A DNA stretch of 64,000 bases from Mesorhizobium loti. Lineage in GTDB: Bacteria > Pseudomonadota > Alphaproteobacteria > Rhizobiales > Rhizobiaceae. How positions within the stretch are numbered: position 1 is the first letter of the stretch; every line of letters begins with the position of its first letter. The position numbers were made by a program, and so were the translations under genes. Of the stretch, positions 8,315 to 15,706 are shown one piece after another. The stretch spans positions 1,550,001 through 1,614,000 of the forward strand of contig AP017605.1 in the NCBI GenBank assembly GCA_002356515.1, read 5' to 3'. The notes under the pieces are model-generated. The model saw nothing but the letters and a program-made list of their open reading frames with translations. It was not told the DNA's origin and did no database searches.

Positions 8315-8551
8315 TTGAACGACAAGATGTTCCCCCGACCGATCCGCCTGAAATTTGCCCCCGAGCGAGAGCGCGTTGTGCGCAGCGCCTGAGAGGGGCT
8401 GGAATGCCTCGGCGACTGGCCGGCCGGCCGAGGCCGGCGATACCAGGCGGCGCTGCGCTGCTGTCGCGATGCACTGGACGGCTGGACGCCGCCGGAAAAG
8501 GCGATGCGGGCGATGATCGACGCCGCACGCGAAGCCCACATCCTCCAATAG
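8315..8551 (+). pseudogene. DUF982 gene interrupted by an in-frame TGA
   Basis: One continuous frame from a TTG at 8315 (GGAGA upstream) reads a DUF982 protein: LNDKMFPRPIRLKFAPERE, then VVRSA, a TGA at 8390-8392, then EGLECLGDWPAGRGRRYQA and a helical C-terminus ending AMIDAAREAHILQ. The same C-terminal signature (REAHIL) occurs in the DUF982 gene at 11117. No frameshift is needed; a single stop splits the gene. It follows an exact EcfG promoter and precedes an intact DUF982 gene by 43 bases. Either a recent nonsense mutation or a sequencing error. Confidence 0.7.
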
Positions 8552-8594
8552 CGGGAAAAGCCCGGTAGCGGAAAACCCAGGAGCGGGAAAGACA

Positions 8595-8840
8595 ATGGCC
8601 GATGTGATGCTATCTACTCCGGTGCGGGTCAAGCCGCATGGCTCCGACACGATCCGCGAGGTGGCGACCCTTCAGGACGCCAGCGAAATCCTGATCGACT
8701 GGCCGCATGCCAGCCGCGGCCCCTTCTACCAGGCGGCGCGCGAAAAGATCGAGGCGGCGCTGGAAAACAAGGACGGCGCGGCTCAGGCACAGGAGGCTTT
8801 CACGGCGCTGTGCGATCACGCCGGCCTGCTGGTCCGCTGA
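8595..8840 (+). CDS. DUF982 family protein
   Basis: 81 residues. Shows the DUF982 layout: a short beta-rich start (VRVKPHGSDTIREVATLQDASEIL), a Trp-Pro pair (DWPHASRGPFYQAAREKIEAAL) and a helical end (AFTALCDHAGLLV). Family members are small, widespread in rhizobia and of unknown function. AGGAGCGGGAAAGACA precedes the ATG. Probably cotranscribed with the broken DUF982 gene from the promoter at 8215. Confidence 0.8.
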   Translation: MADVMLSTPVRVKPHGSDTIREVATLQDASEILIDWPHASRGPFYQAAREKIEAALENKDGAAQAQEAFTALCDHAGLLVR

Positions 8841-8888
8841 TCGAGACCGCCGGCCGGCGCCATCTTGCGTCTCTGTTGTTTGGATCCT

Positions 8889-9176
8889 CTATTGCCTGGG
8901 CGGCTGGGCCGGCACTTCGCCGGGCTTGATCACCGGTGTCTTGCCTTGGTCGGGCGCTGGCGCGGCCATGCCCTGATCGCCGGTGGCCGGCGGCTTCAGC
9001 ACCCCGCCGCAATCGTTGAGCTTTTCGCTCAGATTGCCGCCGCCGGACTGCTGCTTGTCGCCTTGATCCGTCTCGACCCGGCAGTTGTCGACCTGCTGGG
9101 CCGGGTTCTGCTCCGTCTGCGCCGCGGCCGGCCCGGCCAGGGCCAGCATCAGGGACGCGATGGCGAGAGGTTTCAT
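8889..9176 (-). CDS. Small secreted protein, function unknown
   Basis: 95 residues from the ATG at 9176, preceded by AAAGGAGGCCGAG. Signal peptide MKPLAIASLMLALAGPAAAQ, probable cleavage after AAA or AAAQ. The mature part is polar with two Cys (DNCRVETDQ and LNDCGGVLK) and a Pro-rich tail (KPGEVPAQPPRQ), suggesting an oxidised periplasmic protein. The upstream 40-residue extension of the open frame has no support. Confidence 0.65.
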   Translation of the reverse strand: MKPLAIASLMLALAGPAAAQTEQNPAQQVDNCRVETDQGDKQQSGGGNLSEKLNDCGGVLKPPATGDQGMAAPAPDQGKTPVIKPGEVPAQPPRQ

Positions 9177-9334
9177 CTCGGCCTCCTTTCCTTGCATGCC
9201 GCCCGCGGCGGCCTTCCTTCGCGGGGACAACGCCTGACGGCCCAAAAGGTGGCGGCAAAAAAGGCTGGCCGCCTTCTCCCGGCGGCGTGACACCTCCGGC
9301 CGCTATGCGTAGCGGAGGCGCCGTGGAAACGGTC

Positions 9335-9580
9335 CTAACTGTCCGGTGCCCGGGTCATGTCCCCCTCGCCCCCTTCGGCCGGAGCAACAGGCGGTTCGGT
9401 CCTTTGCGGGCACGCCTCGTAGCGGTGGTCGCGGCCGCCGCAGAAGGAACAGCACATGGCTTCGCGGCCCTCGTCTCCGGGCCACCATTGCGGCGTTTCG
9501 TCGGGCTTCCTGCCGTCCATGCCCAGCAATGCGCGACGCGTGGTTTGGTTGCGTCTCGCCCTGCGCAATGCGCGGCCCAT
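9335..9580 (-). CDS. Possible zinc-knuckle small protein
   Basis: 81 residues if started at the ATG at 9580 (MGRALRRARRN). The interesting part is MCCSFCGGRDHRYEACP, where C-x2-C-x4-H-x4-C fits a zinc knuckle, preceded by an Arg-rich stretch. No clear ribosome site. The frame runs on upstream to 9811 over the next gene, where it is certainly a shadow. Treat as tentative. Confidence 0.35.
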   Translation of the reverse strand: MGRALRRARRNQTTRRALLGMDGRKPDETPQWWPGDEGREAMCCSFCGGRDHRYEACPQRTEPPVAPAEGGEGDMTRAPDS

Positions 9581-9583
9581 CAC

Positions 9584-9608
9584 GGAACCGGCGGACAGGT
9601 GGTGGGTT
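9584..9608 (+). promoter_or_regulatory. Near-match to an EcfG promoter
   Basis: GGAAC at 9584-9588 and GGTT at 9605-9608, spacing 16; one mismatch from CGTT. It stands 43 bases before the gene at 9651. Confidence 0.3.
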
Positions 9609-9650
9609 TTGTGGAACAATGAGGCTGAATCAAAACCAAGAGAAACCGTC

Positions 9651-9947
9651 ATGTCCGCTCGCCTTCGAATCCTGTCGATGACCCTGGCCACCGTGCTTGC
9701 GGCGCCCGGGCTGGCCGAGGCCCGTCCCGACAGCCGCAGCATGAGCTGTGCTGGGATCCAGGCCATGATCCAGAGCCATCGCGCCGTGGTGCTGACCACC
9801 GGCCCGAACACCTATGACCGCTATGTCAGGCAGTTCGGCAATGAATGCGACTGGCCGGAAGTGCCGATGTCGGCCTATATCCCGGCCCGCGACGGACACT
9901 GCCCGGTCTACCGCTGCGACGAACCGGTCAACAACTTCCCGAATTGA
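9651..9947 (+). CDS. Small secreted cysteine-containing protein
   Basis: 98 residues from the ATG at 9651. Signal peptide (LRILSMTLATVLAAPGLAEA), then four Cys (SMSCAGIQ, NECDWPE, GHCPVYRCDEP) probably forming two disulphides. The stretch YDRYVRQFGNECDWPE is well structured. The upstream 65 residues of the open frame are not supported. Function unknown. The tRNA gene begins 37 bases after the stop. Confidence 0.65.
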   Translation: MSARLRILSMTLATVLAAPGLAEARPDSRSMSCAGIQAMIQSHRAVVLTTGPNTYDRYVRQFGNECDWPEVPMSAYIPARDGHCPVYRCDEPVNNFPN

Positions 9948-9984
9948 CGCCTCGCCGTACTAACGGCATAACCATCCGAGCTTC

Positions 9985-10058
9985 TCCCGCTTCGTCTAAT
10001 GGTAGGACAGCGCCCTTTGAAGGCGTGAATCGTGGTTCGAGCCCATGAGCGGGAACCA
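9985..10058 (+). tRNA. tRNA-Gln (anticodon TTG), CCA encoded
   Basis: Full cloverleaf. Acceptor TCCCGCT (9985-9991) pairs perfectly with AGCGGGA (10048-10054). D-arm GTC...GAC encloses TAATGGTAG. Anticodon stem GCGCC/GGCGT holds the loop CTTTGAA, anticodon TTG, which reads CAA. The T-loop TTCGAGC sits on stem CGTGG/CCATG. Discriminator A at 10055, then CCA at 10056-10058. The U1-A72 pair agrees with glutamine identity. Confidence 0.88.
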
Positions 10059-10276
10059 GAAAAATCAGATCGCTGGATTCCAAATCTTCCTTTCTGTCGA
10101 ATACCCACTGAATAAACGCGTGCGAATTGCCTGAGGGATAGCCGCCTCGCAGGCGCCCACCGTATTTGTGGTCCGGGTCACGGGCCCGGCTTCCGCGATC
10201 ACACCATAGGCCAACGCGGCAACTTGGTTCACAGTACAACCACAAGCGGTCGATTCCTTCGGGATGTAGCCACTTG
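10059..10276. other. Gene-free stretch after the tRNA
   Basis: Nothing convincing on either strand. The open frame that crosses the tRNA on the minus strand is a shadow. A terminator follows at 10277, and the next gene on the minus strand ends at 10531. Confidence 0.5.
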
Positions 10277-10313
10277 AAAAGCCCGCCGCAGGTCGCTCCT
10301 GTGGCGGGCTTTT
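10277..10313 (+). terminator. Rho-independent terminator, symmetrical
   Basis: Stem AAAAGCCCGCC / GGCGGGCTTTT with a 15-base loop. A-run on one side and T-run on the other, so it can work in both directions. It could end the tRNA transcript. Confidence 0.75.
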
Positions 10314-10530
10314 CCTATTGGGACCAAGGTCTTAGGTGGCTCCATGCAAAGGTCTGACGTAACCGCTTTGGTTCCGGTATCGTCCATTGGATGTTCCATT
10401 ACTTTAGTCAATCGCAATATATGGATGAAGGCTTGGCTGACCCGCCGCCCCATTCACGGCGGCGACGGGCGCCCCTAGGGATCGCGGGACTTGCCGCCAC
10501 CTATGTTCCGAGGCTTCCCTGGCGGGCGCC

Positions 10531-10695
10531 TCAACGCTCCTTTGGCTTCGGCGTGATCTCCTCGACCCGCACCTTGTCGCCAATCTCTTTCGCCAGGGCG
10601 AAAGCCTTGGTTTTGTCCTTCGTGGTCAGGACCGTACGCCACATCGGTTTTTCAAAGACGCTCACGACATAGGTTGTGGCCGGCTTTTCAGTCAT
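10531..10695 (-). CDS. Small hypothetical protein, 54 aa
   Basis: A short gene with a strong ribosome site (GAAGGAGGTG, then ten bases, then ATG at 10695). The product begins MTEKPATTYVVSVFEKPMW, continues RTVLTTKDKTKAFALAKEIG and ends EEITPKPKER. It is basic, probably one beta-hairpin and one helix. The region carries no competing frame on this strand. Not recognised. Confidence 0.65.
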   Translation of the reverse strand: MTEKPATTYVVSVFEKPMWRTVLTTKDKTKAFALAKEIGDKVRVEEITPKPKER

Positions 10696-11065
10696 CGATG
10701 GCTCTCACCTCCTTCATTTGAATGCTTCAGTTATATTAGCGGTACCGCATATAATGATCAGCCGGCAGCAGCCCCACGCCGGTTAGGCCCGGCGCACTGC
10801 TTTCCCAACGAAGTGTGCGCCGGGCCGCCCCAAGTCGGGCCGGCAAAGCTCGCGATCTCGGCCAGAGGTGCGCGAGCCGATCGGAGACCCGATCTTCAGC
10901 AGGGGATGCCCCTGCCCTGCTGACAACAACAACTATTAGAGATGACTAATGTTCCATCAAGCCGGTTCCGATCGAACGGACCGGCGCCCGCAGCCCGCGG
11001 GACCATCGGATGCCTTCGCCGCCGACAGCTCCCCTCAGCCTCGCGCGACAGTGGCCGGCAGAGAT
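10696..11065. other. Gene-free stretch
   Basis: About 370 bases with no convincing coding frame. The first 60 bases are AT-rich (TTATATTAGCGG, GCATATAATG), a likely promoter area for the 54-aa gene on the minus strand. A GC-rich inverted pair GGCCCGGCGCAC / GTGCGCCGGGCC lies at about 10786-10823 and may form a hairpin. Confidence 0.4.
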
Positions 11066-11090
11066 GGAACCGTGCGCTGACGCGGGCGTT
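11066..11090 (+). promoter_or_regulatory. EcfG-type general-stress promoter
   Basis: GGAAC at 11066-11070 and CGTT at 11087-11090, spacer 16, exact match to the consensus. It is 27 bases before the DUF982 gene at 11117, giving a leader of about 20 bases. Confidence 0.75.
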
Positions 11091-11116
11091 ATTGTCCTCA
11101 CGCAGTCGAGGTTCCA

Positions 11117-11362
11117 ATGCAAACCGCTTGGTTTTCCAAACCCGTGGTGGTTTCGGTCGGTGTGGCCGGTGCCACCCGCAACTTGTCCAACACACAGCAG
11201 GCCATCGAATTGCTGACGACACACTGGCGCGACGCCGGCAGCCTCAAACATCAATCCGCGTTGCGCGCCTGCCGCCGCGCGACAAGCGGCGAGGTGCCTG
11301 CCGATATCGCCAGGGAGGCTTTCATCGAGGCGGCGCGCGAGGCACACATACTGGTCGAGTAG
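11117..11362 (+). CDS. DUF982 family protein
   Basis: 81 residues: VVVSVGVAGATRNLSNTQQAIELL, a Trp (THWRDAGSLKHQSALRAC), and the family's ending AFIEAAREAHILVE. Closely resembles the interrupted copy at 8315 in its last 20 residues. GAGG six bases before the ATG. Directly downstream of an exact EcfG promoter. Role unknown; DUF982 genes are common in stress regulons of rhizobia. Confidence 0.85.
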   Translation: MQTAWFSKPVVVSVGVAGATRNLSNTQQAIELLTTHWRDAGSLKHQSALRACRRATSGEVPADIAREAFIEAAREAHILVE

Positions 11363-11413
11363 GTCGAGCCGCATTCACGGACTGCAACCATCGTTCACAA
11401 TTTCGTGATCGAC

Positions 11414-11438
11414 GGAACCGTCTGAAACGGCGAGCGTT
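11414..11438 (+). promoter_or_regulatory. EcfG-type general-stress promoter
   Basis: GGAAC at 11414-11418, spacer 16, CGTT at 11435-11438; exact consensus. It precedes the DUF378 gene by 43 bases. Confidence 0.75.
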
Positions 11439-11481
11439 TTTTTGCAGGCGTCTTTTTGTCAGGCAACATCAGGAGGCGTTT

Positions 11482-11715
11482 ATGCGCATCATGAACCTCG
11501 TCACGCTCGCTCTCATCATCCTTGGCGGTCTCAACTGGCTGTCCATGGGTGTGACCGGCTATGACGTAATCGGCACAGCCCTTGGGGGCGCCATGCTGGC
11601 CCGCCTGGCCTATCTGATCATAGGCCTTGCAGCCATATGGCAGCTCATGCCGGGCTTCCAGAGCTTCACCCTTGGAGAAGTCGATGCCGAAAGGCATCTC
11701 CCGCATCATCGGTGA
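11482..11715 (+). CDS. DUF378 family membrane protein
   Basis: 77 residues from the ATG at 11482, preceded by AGGAGGCGTTT. Two membrane helices: VTLALIILGGLNWLSMGVTGYD (cited in part) and ARLAYLIIGLAAIWQLMPG, the DUF378 pattern with a central GYDVIGTALGG turn. Inner membrane; function unknown. Under its own exact EcfG promoter at 11414. Confidence 0.85.
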   Translation: MRIMNLVTLALIILGGLNWLSMGVTGYDVIGTALGGAMLARLAYLIIGLAAIWQLMPGFQSFTLGEVDAERHLPHHR

Positions 11716-11763
11716 CTGGTAAGCCGGGGGCGGCGGAAAACCCGCCGCCCCACGGGGGGGCAT

Positions 11764-12906
11764 TCAGATGCCAAAACCCGGCGCGGCGTCGGCATCGGCA
11801 TCGACGCCGGCTTGCGGCACGATAATCGATGCCAGCGGCGCGCTGAGGCGCCAGTGGAGACGGCCGGGCGAGCGCTCCAGTTCGGCTGAACCGCCCAGCG
11901 ACTGCGGCGCCACCCGCTGCAGGACGACAGTGCCGAACCCCTTGCGTGTGATCTCATCGCCGTTGCTGCCCGGACGAGGCGTGGATGTTTCGGTCCAGAG
12001 CATCTGGAATTCACGCCCGCCAGAACCCTGGGCACCTGCACTCCGGGCGCCGGCCCCTTGGACGCTGGCACCCTGGGCGCCGGAACCGATCGTCCAGGTG
12101 ATCTCGACCCGGCCGTCTTCGCTGCCCAATGCGCCATATTTGGACGAGTTCGTGCCGAGCTCATGGAAGGCCATGCCGAGATTCTGCACGGCATTCGACT
12201 GCAGCGTCAGGACCGGACCCGAGAGCAGGATCTGCTCCTCGCGGCCGAACGGCTTCAAATGTTCCTGGATCAGGTCGAACAGGCTGGCGCCGGCCCATTC
12301 CGAGGTGACGAGCAGGTCGTGCGAGCGCGACAGCGCCATGATGCGGGCGCGGATCAGTTCCTCGAACTCACGCGGGTCGCTGGAGCGCTTGCTCGTTTCC
12401 CTGACCATCGACAGGATGACCGCGAACTGGTTCTTGACGCGATGGTTGACCTCCCGCATCAAGAGCCTGATGCGGCGCTCGCTCTCCTTGGCGGCGGAAA
12501 TGTCGCGGGCGATCTTCGAGGCGCCGACGATCTCGCCATTGGCGTTCTTGATCGGCGAAACCGTCAGCGAGACGGAAATAAGCGCGCCGTCCTTGCGCCT
12601 TCGCGTCGTCTCATAGCTCGCCACCCGCTCGCCGGCGCGAACCCTGCGGATGATCTCGGTCTCCTCGCCCTTGAGGTGATCGGGGATGAGCATGAGGATG
12701 GACTGGCCCACCGCCTCGTCGGCGCTGTACCCGAACATGCGCTCGGCTGCCAGGTTCCAGCTGGTGATGATGCTGTTCAGATCCTTGCTGATGATGGCAT
12801 CGAAAGACGAATCGACAATCGCCGCGAGCCGTCCGTCGGCGAGCATGTCCAGCCTGTTACTGCCCTTGGTATCGGTCATCGCCGCCCGGAATTCCGCCAT
12901 CACCAT
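11764..12906 (-). CDS. PAS-domain sensor histidine kinase, HWE/HRXXN family
   Basis: 380 residues, cytosolic. A PAS domain (about 25-140) begins LAAIVDSSFDAIISKDLNS and ends IVGASKIARDISAAKE. The phosphoacceptor region has EVNHRVKNQF with the HRxxN motif, then an HWE-type ATPase: MAFHELGTNSSKYGAL (N box), MLWTE, and KGFGTVVLQRV. HRXXN/HWE kinases are known inputs to the PhyR-NepR-EcfG stress pathway, so this may sense stress for the neighbouring EcfG-type genes (inference). Oddity: a low-complexity Gly/Ala/Gln/Ser stretch (about 285-305) sits inside the ATPase domain. Start uncertain; ATGs at 12906, 12900 and 12879 are possible. Confidence 0.85.
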   Translation of the reverse strand: MVMAEFRAAMTDTKGSNRLDMLADGRLAAIVDSSFDAIISKDLNSIITSWNLAAERMFGYSADEAVGQSILMLIPDHLKGEETEIIRRVRAGERVASYETTRRRKDGALISVSLTVSPIKNANGEIVGASKIARDISAAKESERRIRLLMREVNHRVKNQFAVILSMVRETSKRSSDPREFEELIRARIMALSRSHDLLVTSEWAGASLFDLIQEHLKPFGREEQILLSGPVLTLQSNAVQNLGMAFHELGTNSSKYGALGSEDGRVEITWTIGSGAQGASVQGAGARSAGAQGSGGREFQMLWTETSTPRPGSNGDEITRKGFGTVVLQRVAPQSLGGSAELERSPGRLHWRLSAPLASIIVPQAGVDADADAAPGFGI

Positions 12907-12995
12907 TAGCTAGCGCGCTGGCGGCTCAAGGCAATCGCCCGGGGAAAAATTGCTGCGGGCGACGCGCGATGAGGCAGCGCATCATGCCGAACGCC

Positions 12996-13229
12996 TCATC
13001 GGCCGGCCGGCTTCGCGCCTTCGGCGTCAGGCAGCACGCCGAACTCCTGCGACTTGACGCCTTGCTCGGCCGTCAGGAATCCGTCCGAGGAAAGACCGCG
13101 CCGCAGCAGTTCCCTGACCGCCGCCGAGCGGCTTGGCATGCGCCTTTCGAAGCGCCAGTTTTCCAGCGCCGCCAATTCGTCTGTGGTGAGCATGATCTGC
13201 AGTCGTTCGGGGCGTTCGAGTTCAGCCAT
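12996..13229 (-). CDS. Ribbon-helix-helix-type DNA-binding protein
   Basis: 77 residues. A beta strand (RLQIMLTTDELAALENW) is followed by two helices with RMPSRSAAVRELLRRGL, the RHH layout found in CopG-like repressors and antitoxins. GAGGAGC precedes the ATG. No toxin gene is adjacent, so a single autoregulator is likelier than a toxin-antitoxin pair. A perfect GAGTTAG/CTAACTC palindrome lies 35 bases upstream, a probable self-operator. Confidence 0.75.
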   Translation of the reverse strand: MAELERPERLQIMLTTDELAALENWRFERRMPSRSAAVRELLRRGLSSDGFLTAEQGVKSQEFGVLPDAEGAKPAGR

Positions 13230-13263
13230 GTGCGCGCTCCTCGCTCAGGACTAAAAATACAGT

Positions 13264-13280
13264 GAGTTAGTATCTAACTC
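13264..13280. promoter_or_regulatory. Perfect palindromic operator of the RHH gene
   Basis: GAGTTAG-TAT-CTAACTC, 7-bp arms and 3-bp centre. It lies between the predicted -10 and the start codon. Related GTTAG/CTAAC motifs recur at about 13393-13402. Binding by the RHH protein is inference. Confidence 0.6.
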
Positions 13281-13290
13281 ATTTGGCTTA

Positions 13291-13319
13291 TAATTAGGAT
13301 AGCGCTCATTACGCGTCAA
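13291..13319 (-). promoter_or_regulatory. Sigma-70-like promoter of the RHH gene
   Basis: On the minus strand TTGACG (13319-13314), 17 bases, TAATTA (13296-13291). The operator at 13264-13280 begins 10 bases downstream of the -10. Confidence 0.5.
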
Positions 13320-13502
13320 GACCGGCCAGTGAGCGCTCCCCGCATCAAACTCATGATGCGTATCGAACGCCTGAAACACATTCCTGTAACTACCCTAACT
13401 AACTGATTTTATTTGGATATTATGAAATTTTCACTTGCCATGCCGGCGCGCCGGGCGCATGCTCCAAGCTGAACAGAAAACCGTTCCCTTTGGGAGGTTT
13501 CG

Positions 13503-13805
13503 ATGCGGTACGATTACTCCACGCGCCTGCGCGATGACGTCAATTCAGCGGCCGAGAGGGCATTCAAGACGGCAGGCATCATCAACATCACGGCGACGGC
13601 CGAACAGGTCAGGGTCCGGAATCTGGCCGAGAACGTCGCCCTCGAGGACATAGAGTATCTGGTTCTCCAGGCTGCCCAGCTGCTTGGCGCGGCAATCGAA
13701 TTCGACGCCTTGAGCAATGGGTTGGCGCTGCCAGGAAATGGCATTGATGCTGAGGAACCTGCGATCAGCGCGCCCACCTTCTCACAGCCGGTCTCGATCC
13801 AGTAG
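13503..13805 (+). CDS. Hypothetical protein, 100 aa
   Basis: GGGAGGTTTCG stands right before the ATG. The product starts MRYDYSTRLRDDVNSAAERAFK and has an amphipathic centre (LEDIEYLVLQAAQLLGAAIEFD); the last 30 residues look disordered. No domain recognised. It is divergent from the RHH gene across an AT-rich 273-base gap (13230-13502) with CTAAC motifs, so the RHH protein may also affect it (inference). Confidence 0.6.
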   Translation: MRYDYSTRLRDDVNSAAERAFKTAGIINITATAEQVRVRNLAENVALEDIEYLVLQAAQLLGAAIEFDALSNGLALPGNGIDAEEPAISAPTFSQPVSIQ

Positions 13806-13903
13806 TGCCGCTCTGACGCGGCTCCTAACCGCTGCGCCGCTTCCAACACGTGAAGGAGCGCTTTCCGGCCGGGGACCGGCAGCTCGCGCCTCGGTCACAT
13901 TCG

Positions 13904-13959
13904 CCCGATCGCAGTCGCCCCATCACAGCGGCCCGATCACAGTCGCCCGATCACAGTCG
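13904..13959. repeat. Four 14-bp tandem repeats
   Basis: Units CCCGATCGCAGTCG, CCCCATCACAGCGG, CCCGATCACAGTCG and CCCGATCACAGTCG follow without gaps. They end 80 bases before the aldo/keto reductase start. Confidence 0.8.
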
Positions 13960-13964
13960 ATTGA

Positions 13965-15044
<1,080 letters not shown>

Positions 15045-15161
15045 CGCCGCACTGGGTTCCATTTCCGGCCAACTAGCGCCGCTACGCACCGACCCGAAGC
15101 GGTCGATCGGCGCCAAGATCATCCAGCTTCATCAGGCGGTCTCGGAATTTGACTGCCGGCA

Positions 15162-15190
15162 AGAGCCCGCCACCGCGAAGCGGCGGGCTT
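15162..15190 (-). terminator. Terminator after the minus-strand DUF1236 gene
   Basis: Stem GCCCGCC / GGCGGGC (15165-15171 and 15182-15188) with a 10-base loop. On the minus strand it lies 14 bases after the stop; the T-run is short. Confidence 0.55.
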
Positions 15191-15203
15191 GGATGACCTT
15201 GGA

Positions 15204-15503
15204 TCACTGAATGATCTTGACGATCTTGCGTGTGTGAGGATCAACCACAACAGTTTGGTTGTCGACCACGACGTAGCGGTATTTGACGTTGGGAACTTCA
15301 TGAAGTTCGACGGTATCGGGCAGAGCCGTGCCGACATTGAGCTCAACCCCTGGAAGCTTGACGGAAGCCAGCGGTTGCTTGTGCACATACTCCTTGATCA
15401 CCGTTTCCTGCTCAGGCTGGATGACCACATCCTGAGCGGCGGCAGCGCCAACGCCAGCGAGAAGCAAAAGTCCTGCCGCGGCAGTGATAAGATGCATCCT
15501 CAT
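15204..15503 (-). CDS. DUF1236 family secreted protein
   Basis: 99 residues. Signal peptide MRMHLITAAAGLLLLAGVGAAAAQ. The mature domain is the DUF1236 unit: ETVIKEYVHKQPLASVKLPG, VELHEVPNVKYRYVVVDNQTVVVDP, then the typical end TRKIVKIIQ. Periplasmic; function unknown. GGAGACAATC precedes the ATG. It is driven by an exact EcfG promoter on the minus strand (15581-15605), so it is probably a general-stress gene. Confidence 0.85.
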   Translation of the reverse strand: MRMHLITAAAGLLLLAGVGAAAAQDVVIQPEQETVIKEYVHKQPLASVKLPGVELNVGTALPDTVELHEVPNVKYRYVVVDNQTVVVDPHTRKIVKIIQ

Positions 15504-15580
15504 GATTGTCTCCTTTCCTTTGCAAGCCCTTTCGCTGGGCGATTGAGATCATTTCGCAGCGCAGCAAGGGCTCCCGCCGT

Positions 15581-15605
15581 AACGCCGTCGGATGTGGGTT
15601 GTTCC
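15581..15605 (-). promoter_or_regulatory. EcfG-type general-stress promoter (minus strand)
   Basis: Read on the minus strand GGAAC (15605-15601), 16 bases, CGTT (15584-15581); exact consensus. Predicted leader to the DUF1236 start is about 70 bases. Confidence 0.75.
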
Positions 15606-15642
15606 TTCAAATTTCCGACTGCCGCTTTTTGCCAATTCGCCT

Positions 15643-15667
15643 GGAACGAAGTTTTTTCGTCGAGGTT
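15643..15667 (+). promoter_or_regulatory. Near-match to an EcfG promoter
   Basis: GGAAC at 15643-15647 and GGTT at 15664-15667, spacing 16, one mismatch in the -10. It is 40 bases before the second DUF1236 gene and only 37 bases from the opposite-strand exact site, making a divergent pair. Confidence 0.4.
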
Positions 15668-15706
15668 TATCCTGCGAAGGGACTGATGCTTTCGAGGAGA
15701 CCTCCC

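Noticed and set aside
9928..10245. 105-residue minus-strand frame
   Set aside because: It crosses the tRNA gene and has no ribosome site.
10942..11481. Upstream extension of the DUF378 gene
   Set aside because: The frame overlaps the DUF982 gene and its promoter; the ATG at 11482 has a strong ribosome site and its own EcfG promoter.
12996..13805. Toxin-antitoxin pair (RHH protein plus divergent 100-aa protein)
   Set aside because: The genes are divergent with a 273-base gap; toxin-antitoxin genes are normally adjacent and co-directional.
13904..13959. CRISPR-like array
   Set aside because: The 14-bp units are contiguous without spacers and no cas gene is near.
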